Shown: positions 9,100 to 18,167 of the stretch, in pieces | Layout: the number at the start of each line of letters is the position of its first letter | Position numbering within the stretch: the stretch's first letter is position 1 | Assembly: GCA_020627785.1 (NCBI GenBank) | Contig: JAHDGF010000034.1 | Span: forward strand, 1-51,576 | Direction of reading: 5' to 3' | DNA: 51,576 nucleotides | Origin: Saprospiraceae bacterium | GTDB taxonomy: Bacteria > Bacteroidota > Bacteroidia > Chitinophagales > Saprospiraceae | The notes under the pieces: model-generated | Database searches by the model: none | What the model was told of the DNA's origin: nothing | What the model saw: the letters and a program-made list of their open reading frames with translations, nothing else | Position numbers and translations under genes: made by a program

Positions 9100-9921
9100 A
9101 TGAGAATAGGAGTTTCAGCATACACCCTTATTTGCCTAGCTCTTATGGTGACCAATTGCTCTGAATTGCCAGAACCAATTGCCGTTTCCTTAGAATCAGA
9201 GGCAAGCTATGATGTTTTTATCATCATGGGCCAATCTAATACACTCTCAGGGAAAGGTAGAGATGCTTCTATAGATGTATATCCAGAAACAGTTCTGCAG
9301 CTTGGCAGAAAGCTTGGAAACAATTATAAAATTATCCCTGCCGTAGAACCTCTAGACAATCATAATCGCCCATACGATCAAATTGGCTTCGCCAATAAAT
9401 TTTCAAAATTATACGATCAAAATATTCTTCAAGAGGGTAGAAACTTACTTTTAATACCTTGTGGCCTGGGTGCTACTTCTTTTCATGAAGGTCATTGGAA
9501 TAAAGGAGACACTCTTTATGTAGATGCATTGGAGCGAGCCCAATATATCTTAGAGAACACAGATAGTGAGTTGAAAGGAATTCTCTGGCATCAAGGCGAA
9601 TCCGACGTTCGTAATCGAGATTTTAAACAAAATCTTGATGATATGATCCACAATTTTAGAACCGACGTAGGCTACCCCGATCTTCCTTTTTTATTAGGTG
9701 GTTTATGTCCTGATTGGGTTGATGAAAAGCCAGAAATTAGGGACCGATTAGAGCTGATCATTTCAACCACTCCTGAAAGAGTGCCCAATACTAGGTTCAT
9801 TGACCCTAGAAGCCCTACCGTAATACATACGGATCCAGGCGAATATGTTCACTATTCTGCAGAGGACCAAAGAGAAATGGGGCGCAGATATTTTCTTAGT
9901 TATTTGGATATTTTAGATTAA
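9100..9921 (+). CDS. SASA/SGNH-type carbohydrate esterase-like lipoprotein
   Basis: 273 residues. The N-terminus is hydrophobic and ends in TNC (Cys20), a plausible though atypical lipobox because Asn precedes the Cys. Residues 37-270 match the sialate O-acetylesterase-like SGNH hydrolase domain (DUF303): GQSN with nucleophile Ser46, an oxyanion Gly in PCGLGATSF, WHQGESD, and a late HYSAEDQ His in the position of the catalytic base. Relatives remove acetyl groups from polysaccharides such as sialic acid or xylan; the substrate cannot be told. The gene stands alone between the riboswitch region and a large secreted-protein gene. No sialic acid or xylan genes are nearby. Confidence 0.8.
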   Translation: MRIGVSAYTLICLALMVTNCSELPEPIAVSLESEASYDVFIIMGQSNTLSGKGRDASIDVYPETVLQLGRKLGNNYKIIPAVEPLDNHNRPYDQIGFANKFSKLYDQNILQEGRNLLLIPCGLGATSFHEGHWNKGDTLYVDALERAQYILENTDSELKGILWHQGESDVRNRDFKQNLDDMIHNFRTDVGYPDLPFLLGGLCPDWVDEKPEIRDRLELIISTTPERVPNTRFIDPRSPTVIHTDPGEYVHYSAEDQREMGRRYFLSYLDILD

Positions 9922-10043
9922 ATTGATCAAAATTTAAGAATTTAGTTAACGGTTAAGGTAAAAGGGCTTATTATTTGTCTAGATAAAGCCGCTAAGCCCT
10001 TATAATCTGCGTTAACGAAGAGAAAGTATTTATCTTTAGACAA

Positions 10044-12992
10044 ATGAGAAAATTGGGTCTGTTGAATATTTCAATTAGATTTTTATTCCTGCTACTCCTA
10101 GCAAGTAAGGGCCTTTTCGGCCAATGCCCGACATCTTTGGTGTTTGACAACCAAACCTCTATTGATAACTTCCCCATTAATTATAGCCAGTGCAAGTCTT
10201 TTGATGGCAATCTAACCATAGAAGGCCCTGGTGTTACAAATCTTGAAGGTTTAACTAGCTTAAGGTCTTTCACAGGAACAGTAGAGTTCAATTCTACGGG
10301 CTTAGAAAATTTCGCCGAGTTAGAAGCCTTAGATACCCTTATGGGCACATTCCACATAGTCAATAATCCCTTGTTGAATTCATTTAAGGGACTAGAGAAA
10401 ATGGAACATAATAATCGTTTAGAAATTCGCAATAATCCACTAATTGACAATTTTGAAGGATTTGAGTTTTTAGAAACTTCAAAGAACATCGTACTCAGTG
10501 ATATGCAAATTGAAAGCCTGGATGGTTTTTCGAGTTTAGAGTCCGTTGAATCTTTAGAAATCAGCAATAATCCAAACTTGAAGTCTTTGTCTGGAATAGA
10601 GACTTTGGAGAATTCCTTGGTCATCAGTATTGAAGAAAATGACGCGCTGGAAGACTTAGCAGGTTTTGAATCTTTAAATATGGATTCGACCTACATTAGG
10701 ATTGCTAGAAATTCGAATCTGGAATCAATGAGTGGTTTTGAACAGTTTGAAGAGTTGTTCGTGATTGAAATTGAAAACAACATGAACATGTCAAGCCTAG
10801 AAGGTTTGAATAACGTAAAATTGATCAATAGATTAAATATTTCTTCTAGCAATGCCATAGAAAATATTGATGCCTTGAGCGAGGTTGAAGTCATCGTCAA
10901 TGATTGTAGTTTATTTCTAAACGCCAATATAGAAAACCTCAATGGACTGAATAATTGCAGAGAAATAGGAGGGAGTTTACTCTTAGCGCAATTATTTAAT
11001 TTAGAAGCAATCGATGGTTTAAATGAATTAACAATTGGACAGAATCTAATTATAGATGGGAACGCAAGTCTAAAAGCTATTTCCGGCTTTGAAAATGTTA
11101 CGAAGCTTGGGGGAGAATTAAGAATTGATGCCTGTCCTCAATTAAATGATATTTCAGGGTTTAAAAATATTAACTCAATTGGCGGTGTTTCAATTACAGA
11201 AAACCAATCCTTAAATAATTTGAAAGGATTGGACCAACTAAATGAAATAAATGGAAGACTTGAGATTTTTGATAATTCCTCTCTAGAAAACCTTGACGAT
11301 TTAAGTGCTTTGAGATTTGTGGAAGGTATTGATACCTCTTCAATTTTTATTGCATCAGAGGTCGATCTACTTATTGAAAGAAATGAGTCTCTTAATTCCA
11401 TTGAAGGATTAAACGATCTTTTGTTTGCGGATAATAAAATTGTAATTCGAGAAAATCCTCTTTTATCCCTGTGCTCCGTTGAAAGCCTATGTAGATTTAT
11501 CGATGATCAAAATGTAGAAGTTGAAATCTCCAATAATGCCTTTCCTTGTGAAACAGTAGAACAGGTAACTGCGGAGTGTAATTCACCCATCAGTACTACT
11601 GAGTTTAACTCTTGTGAACTTCTTCAATCATTGGATATTAGTTCAGCATCCATGAATAATAACGGACTGATAGACATTACCGATCAGGATGGTAAATTGG
11701 TTTGTTCTATTAATGCCAATGGTAATGATCTAGGGCTTACAGAATTTGAAGTTTACATTTCTAGTCAGGATAGATTTGATGTTTTTAATAGACCTTACTT
11801 AAGAAGAAATTTCACCATAACCTCAGAGATAAAACCAGTTTCGCCTGTAAGCATAAGGTTTTATATAAAAGAGCTTGAATTTCAAAACATTGAAAGTCTA
11901 GACTCAGAAATATTAGGAGTCGACGACCTAAGAATTTCTACCGATTCAATTTTATGTGCATCAGAATTTTTAGGAGCAAGCCTTTCAGGTATCACACCAA
12001 ATTTTGCTGGAAACTATTTGAGTACCTCAGATTTTTATGTTGAAGCTGACTTTTTGAATTTAGAAAGTTTCTTTATTCATGGACCTTCAGCCTTGATCAT
12101 AGATTTTGATGGGGATGGATTTGGATCTGATGTTGATTGCAATGACATGGATGAATCCATAAATCCTGGCGCTGCGGAGATATTGGATAATGACATAGAT
12201 GAGAATTGTGATGGGATTTTTGGTGTTACAGATTCAGACAACGATGGATATGGAATTGCAGAAGATTGTGATGATACAAACGCAGCAATAAACCCAGGCG
12301 CTGCTGAAATTTTAGATAATGATATTGATGAGGATTGCGATGGTGTGATAGGGGTTTCTGATGCGGATGGAGATGGTTTTTCATTGTCTGAAGATTGTGA
12401 TGATAATGATCCAAACGTAAACCCAGATGCAACAGAAATACCGGATAACGACGTTGATGAAGATTGTGACGGAGTATTGGGAATTACGGATTCAGATATG
12501 GATGGATTTGGCATTGCTGAAGATTGTGATGATACCAATGCAGCCATTAACCCTGGAGCTACAGAAATAAATGACAATCTAATTGATGAAGATTGTGATG
12601 GGATATTAGGCGTTACAGATGAAGATATGGATGGTTTTGATATTAGTGAAGATTGTGATGATTCAAATCCAGATGCCTATCCTGGTGCAACAGAAATCCC
12701 TGACAACGGAGTAGATGAGGATTGTGATGGAGAAGACTTAAGTACGGGCATTTATGATGTTGATGGGAAGACCATTAAGATTTATCCAAATCCAATACTT
12801 GAAGTACTTTTTGTAGAATCTGAATTTGGTGGAAAAGCTACGATATTTGCCTTGAGCGGTAAAGTGCAAAAAGTTATCTCACTTAATAGCACAACGACCC
12901 AAATTGATATGACCAATTTACCTCCAGGCAGTTATATTATATCACTTGAATCAAGTGACCTTCACATAATGGATAAGATCATTAAATTATAA
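10044..12992 (+). CDS. Large T9SS-exported surface protein with leucine-rich-like repeats and five MopE-type metal-binding repeats
   Basis: 982 residues. Signal peptide 1-27 (ending GLFGQ). Residues 30-520 are about twenty degenerate leucine-rich repeats of the receptor-L-domain type, recurring as LxxLxGF or LxIxxNxxL, and close with the Cys-containing cap LLSLCSVESLC. Residues 525-686 are a beta-rich region I cannot name. Residues 687-898 are five 43-residue MopE-like repeats (DxDGDGFG, then EDCDD, PGAxEI and DEDCDG) that should bind metal, probably calcium. Residues 905-982 form a T9SS type A tail with YPNP and GSYIISLES. A cell-surface adhesin or recognition role fits, but no ligand can be inferred. 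It converges with the next gene with no space between stop codons. Confidence 0.88.
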   Translation: MRKLGLLNISIRFLFLLLLASKGLFGQCPTSLVFDNQTSIDNFPINYSQCKSFDGNLTIEGPGVTNLEGLTSLRSFTGTVEFNSTGLENFAELEALDTLMGTFHIVNNPLLNSFKGLEKMEHNNRLEIRNNPLIDNFEGFEFLETSKNIVLSDMQIESLDGFSSLESVESLEISNNPNLKSLSGIETLENSLVISIEENDALEDLAGFESLNMDSTYIRIARNSNLESMSGFEQFEELFVIEIENNMNMSSLEGLNNVKLINRLNISSSNAIENIDALSEVEVIVNDCSLFLNANIENLNGLNNCREIGGSLLLAQLFNLEAIDGLNELTIGQNLIIDGNASLKAISGFENVTKLGGELRIDACPQLNDISGFKNINSIGGVSITENQSLNNLKGLDQLNEINGRLEIFDNSSLENLDDLSALRFVEGIDTSSIFIASEVDLLIERNESLNSIEGLNDLLFADNKIVIRENPLLSLCSVESLCRFIDDQNVEVEISNNAFPCETVEQVTAECNSPISTTEFNSCELLQSLDISSASMNNNGLIDITDQDGKLVCSINANGNDLGLTEFEVYISSQDRFDVFNRPYLRRNFTITSEIKPVSPVSIRFYIKELEFQNIESLDSEILGVDDLRISTDSILCASEFLGASLSGITPNFAGNYLSTSDFYVEADFLNLESFFIHGPSALIIDFDGDGFGSDVDCNDMDESINPGAAEILDNDIDENCDGIFGVTDSDNDGYGIAEDCDDTNAAINPGAAEILDNDIDEDCDGVIGVSDADGDGFSLSEDCDDNDPNVNPDATEIPDNDVDEDCDGVLGITDSDMDGFGIAEDCDDTNAAINPGATEINDNLIDEDCDGILGVTDEDMDGFDISEDCDDSNPDAYPGATEIPDNGVDEDCDGEDLSTGIYDVDGKTIKIYPNPILEVLFVESEFGGKATIFALSGKVQKVISLNSTTTQIDMTNLPPGSYIISLESSDLHIMDKIIKL
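12102..12737 (+). repeat. Five tandem 129-bp repeats coding for MopE-type metal-binding motifs
   Basis: Four full copies of 43 codons and a last one of about 40. Each has an Asp-rich loop (DxDxDGFG or DGYG), EDCDD (VDCND in copy 1), a PGA/PDA-TEI segment and ID/VDEDCDG. Copies 2 and 4 are the closest in sequence (both GIAEDCDDTNAAINPGA), which suggests duplication inside the gene. Two Cys per copy could form a disulfide as in MopE proteins. Confidence 0.9.
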
Positions 12993-14780
12993 TCAATATG
13001 TAATTGTTATTGATCCCGACTCAATAAACTTATCATCTGAGTTCTCGTAATTCACAATGTAAACATAAACCCCCTGACTCAAGTTTTGAGCTTCGATACC
13101 ATCCCACTTTTCGGTTTGATCAACACTTTGGTAGACACTGTTTCCCCACCGATCAAATATGTTTATTTCAAAATTAATAAGAGGGCAGGAACTAAAAATT
13201 TCAAGTGAATTATTTCTTGGGTCCTGCGCTGATAAGCTTATAATATTCGGAATATATGGTCCGCAGAAATACTCGAGATTTATCGTTGCAGTCTTTGAGC
13301 ACCCATTCGAATCTTCCATATAAACTTGATATTGCTCTATGCTGAAATCTAATATTTCAGGGTTTGGGCAATCATAACAACTCAGTCCTTCTTCTGGTAA
13401 CCATTGTATGAATAGATCATCTGGAATTTGATTTTGGAAAATGAAAGGCTCTCCTACTTTGACCGTTTCAAAAGTATCAATGTTAATATTGAAGTCTGGA
13501 AAGCTATTGATTTCAGCTATTAAGACAGAATCACAGGAACCGTTTCGGTTGAAGAAAAATTCTTCGAATGAGTTGGCTGGTAGAATGGTATCATTAATTT
13601 CCACAGATTCACCAAGGCAAATGGTAGTGTCAATTATTAATGTATCTAGTGGTTCGAATAGTAAATTGATGGTTACTACAGAATCACAACCAAATTCAGT
13701 AGTCATAAATTCCACACCTGAAGGTCTCGATTCATTGTACGTTTGATTGTTTACTGTGACCTCATAATCATCTCCACTACAGCCGTCAAAAACCTCTTCA
13801 TTCATAAATTCCTCAACCTCCCGGATAAGAGTTTCTATGACTGAATCACAACTACGGACGGTAAGCAATGAATCAACGTATACGCCTTCCATGTTGATAA
13901 CATCACCACCTGGTAAAGTATGTTCTTCACCTGGACATAAGTCCACAAACTCAAAATTGTAGTAAGTGTTTTGAGCTAGGATACATCCTAGAGCAAAAAT
14001 GTTTGATACTAGAATATCGTTATCATTTATGATGTCTGGTCCTCCGGTAACTGGTCCAGCTCCGCCATTACAAAAGACACCAATATCTGCAACAACAATA
14101 TCATTGGTTTCATCATCTAAGGCTAGGGTTGGATTCCCATTATTATCAACGGCTAAAATAGTTGCGCCAGTACTAGGGAGAACTTCGAAAATTCCTTGGA
14201 AAGCACCATCTTGTTCATATGAGTTTATTGAACCAAACGGCCCACTAAAAATGCTCAGGTCTGCATCATTGGCAAAAGCAAAATTTGGATTTTCATTGCG
14301 GTCGAAGGTTTCATACCCCCATACGTTTGCCTCCCCTTGGGCTACAATTACAAGATTCTCTTCACATCGCATGGACCATTCCCGTATATTCTCAAGATAG
14401 TCTGTTCTAATTTCAGTATTAATCACATCAACTAAGACATTAAATACGAAGCTACTGCCGACAAATACCATATCACAGTTATTTGTTTCCAAATCATCTG
14501 CACTATCAACCGCATCGAGTCCAGTTAATTGAATTTGACAATTAATTCGGCCATTTGGCCCAAAATTATCAGTATTCAACAATTTGTTTCTACTGCCTTC
14601 TAAAAATGATCCGTCCATTAGATATCTACAATCATCAACTCCTGGCTCAGAACACACGGCTTGATTGTTTAAAAAACAGATATTGATAAAACTTCCAGTA
14701 CCACATTCACAGCTCTGACCTAAAGATTGACTAGTTGTCAATACAAAAAAGAAGAAAGGGAGTAAAAGTGATTTATTCAT
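12993..14780 (-). CDS. Secreted protein with T9SS type B (gliding-motility-type) C-terminal domain
   Basis: 595 residues. Signal peptide 1-21 (ending QSLGQ), then a Cys-rich N-terminal segment (SCECGTGSF), a beta-rich domain up to about 290, and repeats at about 280-450 with SCDSV or GCDSV elements and cysteines. Similar repeats are common in Bacteroidota CHU_C proteins. The last 90 residues are the CHU_C/T9SS type B domain: YIPNIISLS, the FDRWGN turn, WDG, GVYVYIVNY and a final GSITITY. Such proteins are exported by T9SS and often stay on the surface. The specific role is unknown. It abuts the 10044-12992 gene tail to tail. Confidence 0.85.
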   Translation of the reverse strand: MNKSLLLPFFFFVLTTSQSLGQSCECGTGSFINICFLNNQAVCSEPGVDDCRYLMDGSFLEGSRNKLLNTDNFGPNGRINCQIQLTGLDAVDSADDLETNNCDMVFVGSSFVFNVLVDVINTEIRTDYLENIREWSMRCEENLVIVAQGEANVWGYETFDRNENPNFAFANDADLSIFSGPFGSINSYEQDGAFQGIFEVLPSTGATILAVDNNGNPTLALDDETNDIVVADIGVFCNGGAGPVTGGPDIINDNDILVSNIFALGCILAQNTYYNFEFVDLCPGEEHTLPGGDVINMEGVYVDSLLTVRSCDSVIETLIREVEEFMNEEVFDGCSGDDYEVTVNNQTYNESRPSGVEFMTTEFGCDSVVTINLLFEPLDTLIIDTTICLGESVEINDTILPANSFEEFFFNRNGSCDSVLIAEINSFPDFNINIDTFETVKVGEPFIFQNQIPDDLFIQWLPEEGLSCYDCPNPEILDFSIEQYQVYMEDSNGCSKTATINLEYFCGPYIPNIISLSAQDPRNNSLEIFSSCPLINFEINIFDRWGNSVYQSVDQTEKWDGIEAQNLSQGVYVYIVNYENSDDKFIESGSITITY

Positions 14781-15104
14781 AAATAGATAAATGGGTCAAA
14801 GTTAGTCGTTTAATAAACGATTATAAGTCTTAAAAGGATATACTATAATCTGCTTTATTGTTGCACAATATCTCTATTAAGACCTTTAAAATGGGAAATT
14901 GTTTCTCATTTAAGACTAGAATATTTCATACAATCTCAATACCCAATAAATTTTACTGAAATTTGGAGAGATTGGCTTGAAATAAAGCCTTAAGAATGCT
15001 ATTTAGGAAGGTTTGTTTATCTTTCGGCCGAGCGGTAGATGTGGCTTTAAAATTCACTAGAATATTCTAAAATGTCCAAGAAAATCATCTACTCATAGGT
15101 CAAA
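14781..15104. other. Intergenic region of 324 bp between divergent genes, no gene seen
   Basis: This lies between the 5' ends of a minus-strand surface protein gene and the plus-strand glycosyltransferase operon, so promoters for both are expected. No convincing TTTG/TAnnTTTG pair was found. A short ORF-free AT-rich stretch and a segment GGCCGAGCGGTAGATG (about 15024-15039) resemble a tRNA D-arm, but no acceptor, anticodon or T arm follows. Confidence 0.6.
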
Positions 15105-16205
15105 ATGAATATTATATTATTTGAATCTTACTTTGGAGGAAGTCATAAACTTTGGGCGGAGCAGTTAAAAAAATACTCAAGGCATAACATTCACATATTA
15201 GGTTTAAAAGCTAGAAACTGGAAATGGAGAATGGAGGCGTCGACCTTCGCTTTTCTGGATCAAATAAACCAAATCGATATACAGCCGGATTTATTGTTGA
15301 CTACAAGCATGACAGATCTCCCTTTTTTGAAGGCACTTCTACCGAAGTCTTGGAAACACATTCAATGGGTATACTACATGCATGAAAATCAATTTTCGTA
15401 TCCCAAAAGCACTCTTGATCAGGATATTCCAAAAGATCGCGACTTTCATTATGGTATGATTCAGTTTAAAAGTTTGATGGCTGCTGATGCTATTGTATTT
15501 AATTCTAAGTATAATAGAGATTCCTTTTTCAAAGAGTTATTATCACTCATGAAGCGGATGCCAGATCATCGACCTCTCGAAGAAGTGGCCTCCTTAAAGG
15601 ACAGGTCAAAGATATTATCCTTAGGCATTGAAGTGAAAGTTGAACTCAATGAATCTAAAAGGTCTAGCGAACCGGTTTTGGTGTGGAATCATCGCTGGGA
15701 ATACGATAAGAATCCCCAACTTTTTTTTAAAACGCTTTATCAATTATCTGATAAAGAAATTAAATTCAAACTCATCGTGCTTGGGCAGAGGGCTTCTAAA
15801 TATCCTGCTATATTTGATGAGGCGATGGTGAAATTGGAGAAGCATATTATTCATTGGGGTTTTGTTGAGGATAGGAATGAATATGAGAAATTGATGTCTC
15901 AAGGTCATCTACTACCAGTAACAAGTAATCAAGACTTTTTCGGGATTTCCATAATGGAAGCAATTCTGCAAGGTCTACGTCCGATTCTTCCCAATCGTTT
16001 GGTTTATCCAGAACATCTTGACCCCGGGATTTATCCAGAACTATATTACGAAGAAGATTCTGATTTTGAAGGAGCGATTTTAAATGGGATGGAAGAAGTT
16101 TTGGAGGGGGAGACCAACCAAGAAATTTTGAATGACTGTGAAAAGTATCGTTGGGGAAATCAGATTAAAATTTATGATGATTATTTCGAATCTTTGCTGA
16201 GTTGA
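15105..16205 (+). CDS. Glycosyltransferase of the GTDC1 / tRNA-queuosine mannosyltransferase family
   Basis: 366 residues. The N-terminal half matches the DUF3524 domain of GTDC1-like proteins: FESYFGGSHKLWAEQL, GLKARNWKWRMEAST, YYMHENQFSYP and FNSKYNRDSFF. The C-terminal half is a GT4-type domain with VWNHRWEYDKNP, a GFVEDRNEY segment and TSNQDFFGISIMEAI, the donor-binding EX7E-like region. The animal homologue adds mannose to queuosine in tRNA-Asp. Whether the bacterial protein does the same is not known, so the substrate is inferred. The next gene begins inside its stop codon (TTGA overlap), so the two are translationally coupled. Confidence 0.85.
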   Translation: MNIILFESYFGGSHKLWAEQLKKYSRHNIHILGLKARNWKWRMEASTFAFLDQINQIDIQPDLLLTTSMTDLPFLKALLPKSWKHIQWVYYMHENQFSYPKSTLDQDIPKDRDFHYGMIQFKSLMAADAIVFNSKYNRDSFFKELLSLMKRMPDHRPLEEVASLKDRSKILSLGIEVKVELNESKRSSEPVLVWNHRWEYDKNPQLFFKTLYQLSDKEIKFKLIVLGQRASKYPAIFDEAMVKLEKHIIHWGFVEDRNEYEKLMSQGHLLPVTSNQDFFGISIMEAILQGLRPILPNRLVYPEHLDPGIYPELYYEEDSDFEGAILNGMEEVLEGETNQEILNDCEKYRWGNQIKIYDDYFESLLS

Positions 16206-17323
16206 AAAAATCTAGAAACATAGCCATCAATTGCAGAGTCCTTTTACCCAAGAGGATGGAAGGAATTGCAAGATATATTTATGAGACAAGTATTCGTCTT
16301 ATTGAAAATAATCCAGCGGACCAGTTTTTTTTAGTTTTCGATCGGGCGATTGATCCAGGTCTTAAATCAAAGTTTCCATCCAATGCAAAGTTTTTAGTTG
16401 CTCACCCTCAAGCAAGACATCCCATTTTATTCTACATTTGGTTTGAGCATGCCTTGCCCCGATTATTTAGAAAACATAAAATTGATTTATTTTATTCTCC
16501 AGAAAGCTTTTTATCGCTCAAGGCAAATGTGCCCACACTTATTGTAACACATGACATTGCATTTGAAACTTATAGAGATCATTTGCCGAAGACTATCCAA
16601 AATTATCTCGTTCGAAACGGCCCAAAGTTTCATGATCGAGCAGATCATGTAGTTGCCGTAAGCGATTTTACACGGCAAGATATTATAAAGCACTATAAGG
16701 TTTCACCAGAGAAAATTAGCATTGCTGGAAATGCTACACCGAAAGGGTTTACACCGATTAATGAAAATGAAAAAATAAAAGTCAGGAAAAGGTATTCAAA
16801 TGGGGATAACTTCCTATTGTATGTAGGAGCAATTCATCCTCGAAAAAATATTGATCGCTTAATCGAGGCTTTTGATCACTTTAATCAAGATAAAAAGTAT
16901 ACATTATTACTTATTGGCCGTATGGCATGGGAAACTTCGGAATTGATAAAGAAAATTGAGAACAATGAAAAAGTAATTCATTTGGCCAATATCGGACCTG
17001 AGTTAAAAACTATAATGGCTGCTGCCGATTTACTTTGCTATGTTTCTTTATTTGAAGGTTTTGGTATTCCATTACTCGAGGCGATGAGCTGTAAGGTTCC
17101 AGTGCTAACTTCTGAAAATAGTAGTATGTCTGAGGTAGGGGGAGATGCTGCTTATTATGTGAACCCAAGTTCAGCTGAAGCTATAGCCTCTGGGATTAAA
17201 ACAATATTACAGGATGAAAATTTGAGATTGTCAATGATCGCTAAAGGTGAAAAAAGGATCAATGACTTTAGTTGGGACATAACATCAAAACTAATCGAAG
17301 AACAACTTTTTAAACTCGTTTAA
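16202..17323 (+). CDS. Glycosyltransferase family 4 (GT-B) protein
   Basis: 373 residues with a two-domain GT-B fold. N-terminal domain: NCRVLLPKRMEGIARYI. The C-terminal GT4 domain has LLYVGAIHPRKNIDRLIEAF, LIGRMAW, LANI, and the donor-site VSLFEGFGIPLLEAMSCKVP, which contains the EX7E acid pair (E in SLFEGFG and E in LLEAM). The start is a TTG at 16202 that overlaps the TGA of the previous gene; no ATG fits better. Substrate unknown. It shares an operon with the GTDC1-like gene, and is cytoplasmic. The stop lies 12 bp from the convergent hydrolase gene. Confidence 0.85.
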   Translation: MKKSRNIAINCRVLLPKRMEGIARYIYETSIRLIENNPADQFFLVFDRAIDPGLKSKFPSNAKFLVAHPQARHPILFYIWFEHALPRLFRKHKIDLFYSPESFLSLKANVPTLIVTHDIAFETYRDHLPKTIQNYLVRNGPKFHDRADHVVAVSDFTRQDIIKHYKVSPEKISIAGNATPKGFTPINENEKIKVRKRYSNGDNFLLYVGAIHPRKNIDRLIEAFDHFNQDKKYTLLLIGRMAWETSELIKKIENNEKVIHLANIGPELKTIMAAADLLCYVSLFEGFGIPLLEAMSCKVPVLTSENSSMSEVGGDAAYYVNPSSAEAIASGIKTILQDENLRLSMIAKGEKRINDFSWDITSKLIEEQLFKLV

Positions 17324-17335
17324 TCTCTGGCAAAA

Positions 17336-18166
17336 TCATAAACGATTATTGATCCATTCTATCATTTTAGCCATCACTTTTTCACCATCTAGATCTCGGG
17401 TAATTTCATGATACCCGCCTTCCCATGCCACAATTTCTTTGTCTTTACTTTTTACATTTGCATGTAAATGCACAGATCCTTCAGGTTCTATCAATTGATC
17501 GTCTGTTCCGTACATGATAAGGATGGGATGTTCAAATTTATCATATGATGACCAAAGTCTTTTCTGAGTACTAATCATCTCACTTCCAGTTCTTGCATGA
17601 ATACCTTTAGAGAGGATCAAAGGATCACTTTTGTATTTTTCTACAACCGATGGTATTCTAGAGATAACTTCAGCATCTACTTTAATCGTTCTTAATTTCG
17701 GTAAAATTTCACCCATGACACCAGAAATTTTTTGAAGGAAGGGTGCAACATCTTTACTTACCATTAGTGCAGCACCAGTTGTAATTAAGCCCTTAAAGTT
17801 TTCTAATGAAGGCTTATTATTTATGAGCCAATCTAAAGTAACTAAAGCCCCCATGCTGTGAGCATAAATGTAATTTGGAAGGTTTGAATCCCAGACTGAG
17901 TTTAGGTATAGTTCTAAATCTTTGACATAATTACTAAACCTAGATACATATCCCTTCACTCCTTCTGATTGTCCATGACCTAATAAATCAAAGGTGTAAA
18001 TATTGAAATTTGCTTGATTAAGAGGTGACGCTTCAGCTTCATACCGACCAGAGTGTTCTCCAAATCCGTGGACTATATATACATTGGCTTTTGGATTATT
18101 GACCGTCCAACTTTGGGTAAATAGTTGGTTGTTTGAGGAACCGGTAAGATAGTCTGATTGATGCAT
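17336..18166 (-). CDS. Alpha/beta hydrolase, monoacylglycerol lipase/lysophospholipase-like
   Basis: 276 residues. It has the serine-hydrolase fold: VYIVHGFGEHSGRYE (oxyanion HGFGEHSGRY), FDLLGHGQSEG, YAHSMGALVTL with the nucleophile Ser in HSMG, ILIMYGTDDQLIEP for the acid and GGYHEITRD for the His. The HGxGEH and GHGxSEG motifs are those of monoacylglycerol lipase and lysophospholipase relatives. The start is set at the ATG at 18166; a TTG further upstream (18202) would overlap the previous gene by 35 bp. It is the last gene of the minus-strand LptC operon. Confidence 0.85.
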   Translation of the reverse strand: MHQSDYLTGSSNNQLFTQSWTVNNPKANVYIVHGFGEHSGRYEAEASPLNQANFNIYTFDLLGHGQSEGVKGYVSRFSNYVKDLELYLNSVWDSNLPNYIYAHSMGALVTLDWLINNKPSLENFKGLITTGAALMVSKDVAPFLQKISGVMGEILPKLRTIKVDAEVISRIPSVVEKYKSDPLILSKGIHARTGSEMISTQKRLWSSYDKFEHPILIMYGTDDQLIEPEGSVHLHANVKSKDKEIVAWEGGYHEITRDLDGEKVMAKMIEWINNRL

Positions 18167-18167
18167 T

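Noticed and set aside
12077..12577. Long Ser- and Pro-rich open frame opposite the MopE repeats
   Set aside because: It is the antisense image of the repeated Asp codons in the surface protein gene.
12102..12737. Repeat array as a possible CRISPR
   Set aside because: Repeats are contiguous, coding and of 129 bp without unique spacers.
15024..15060. Segment resembling a tRNA D-arm (GGCCGAGCGGTAGATG)
   Set aside because: No anticodon arm, T-arm sequence or acceptor pairing follows, so it is not a tRNA.
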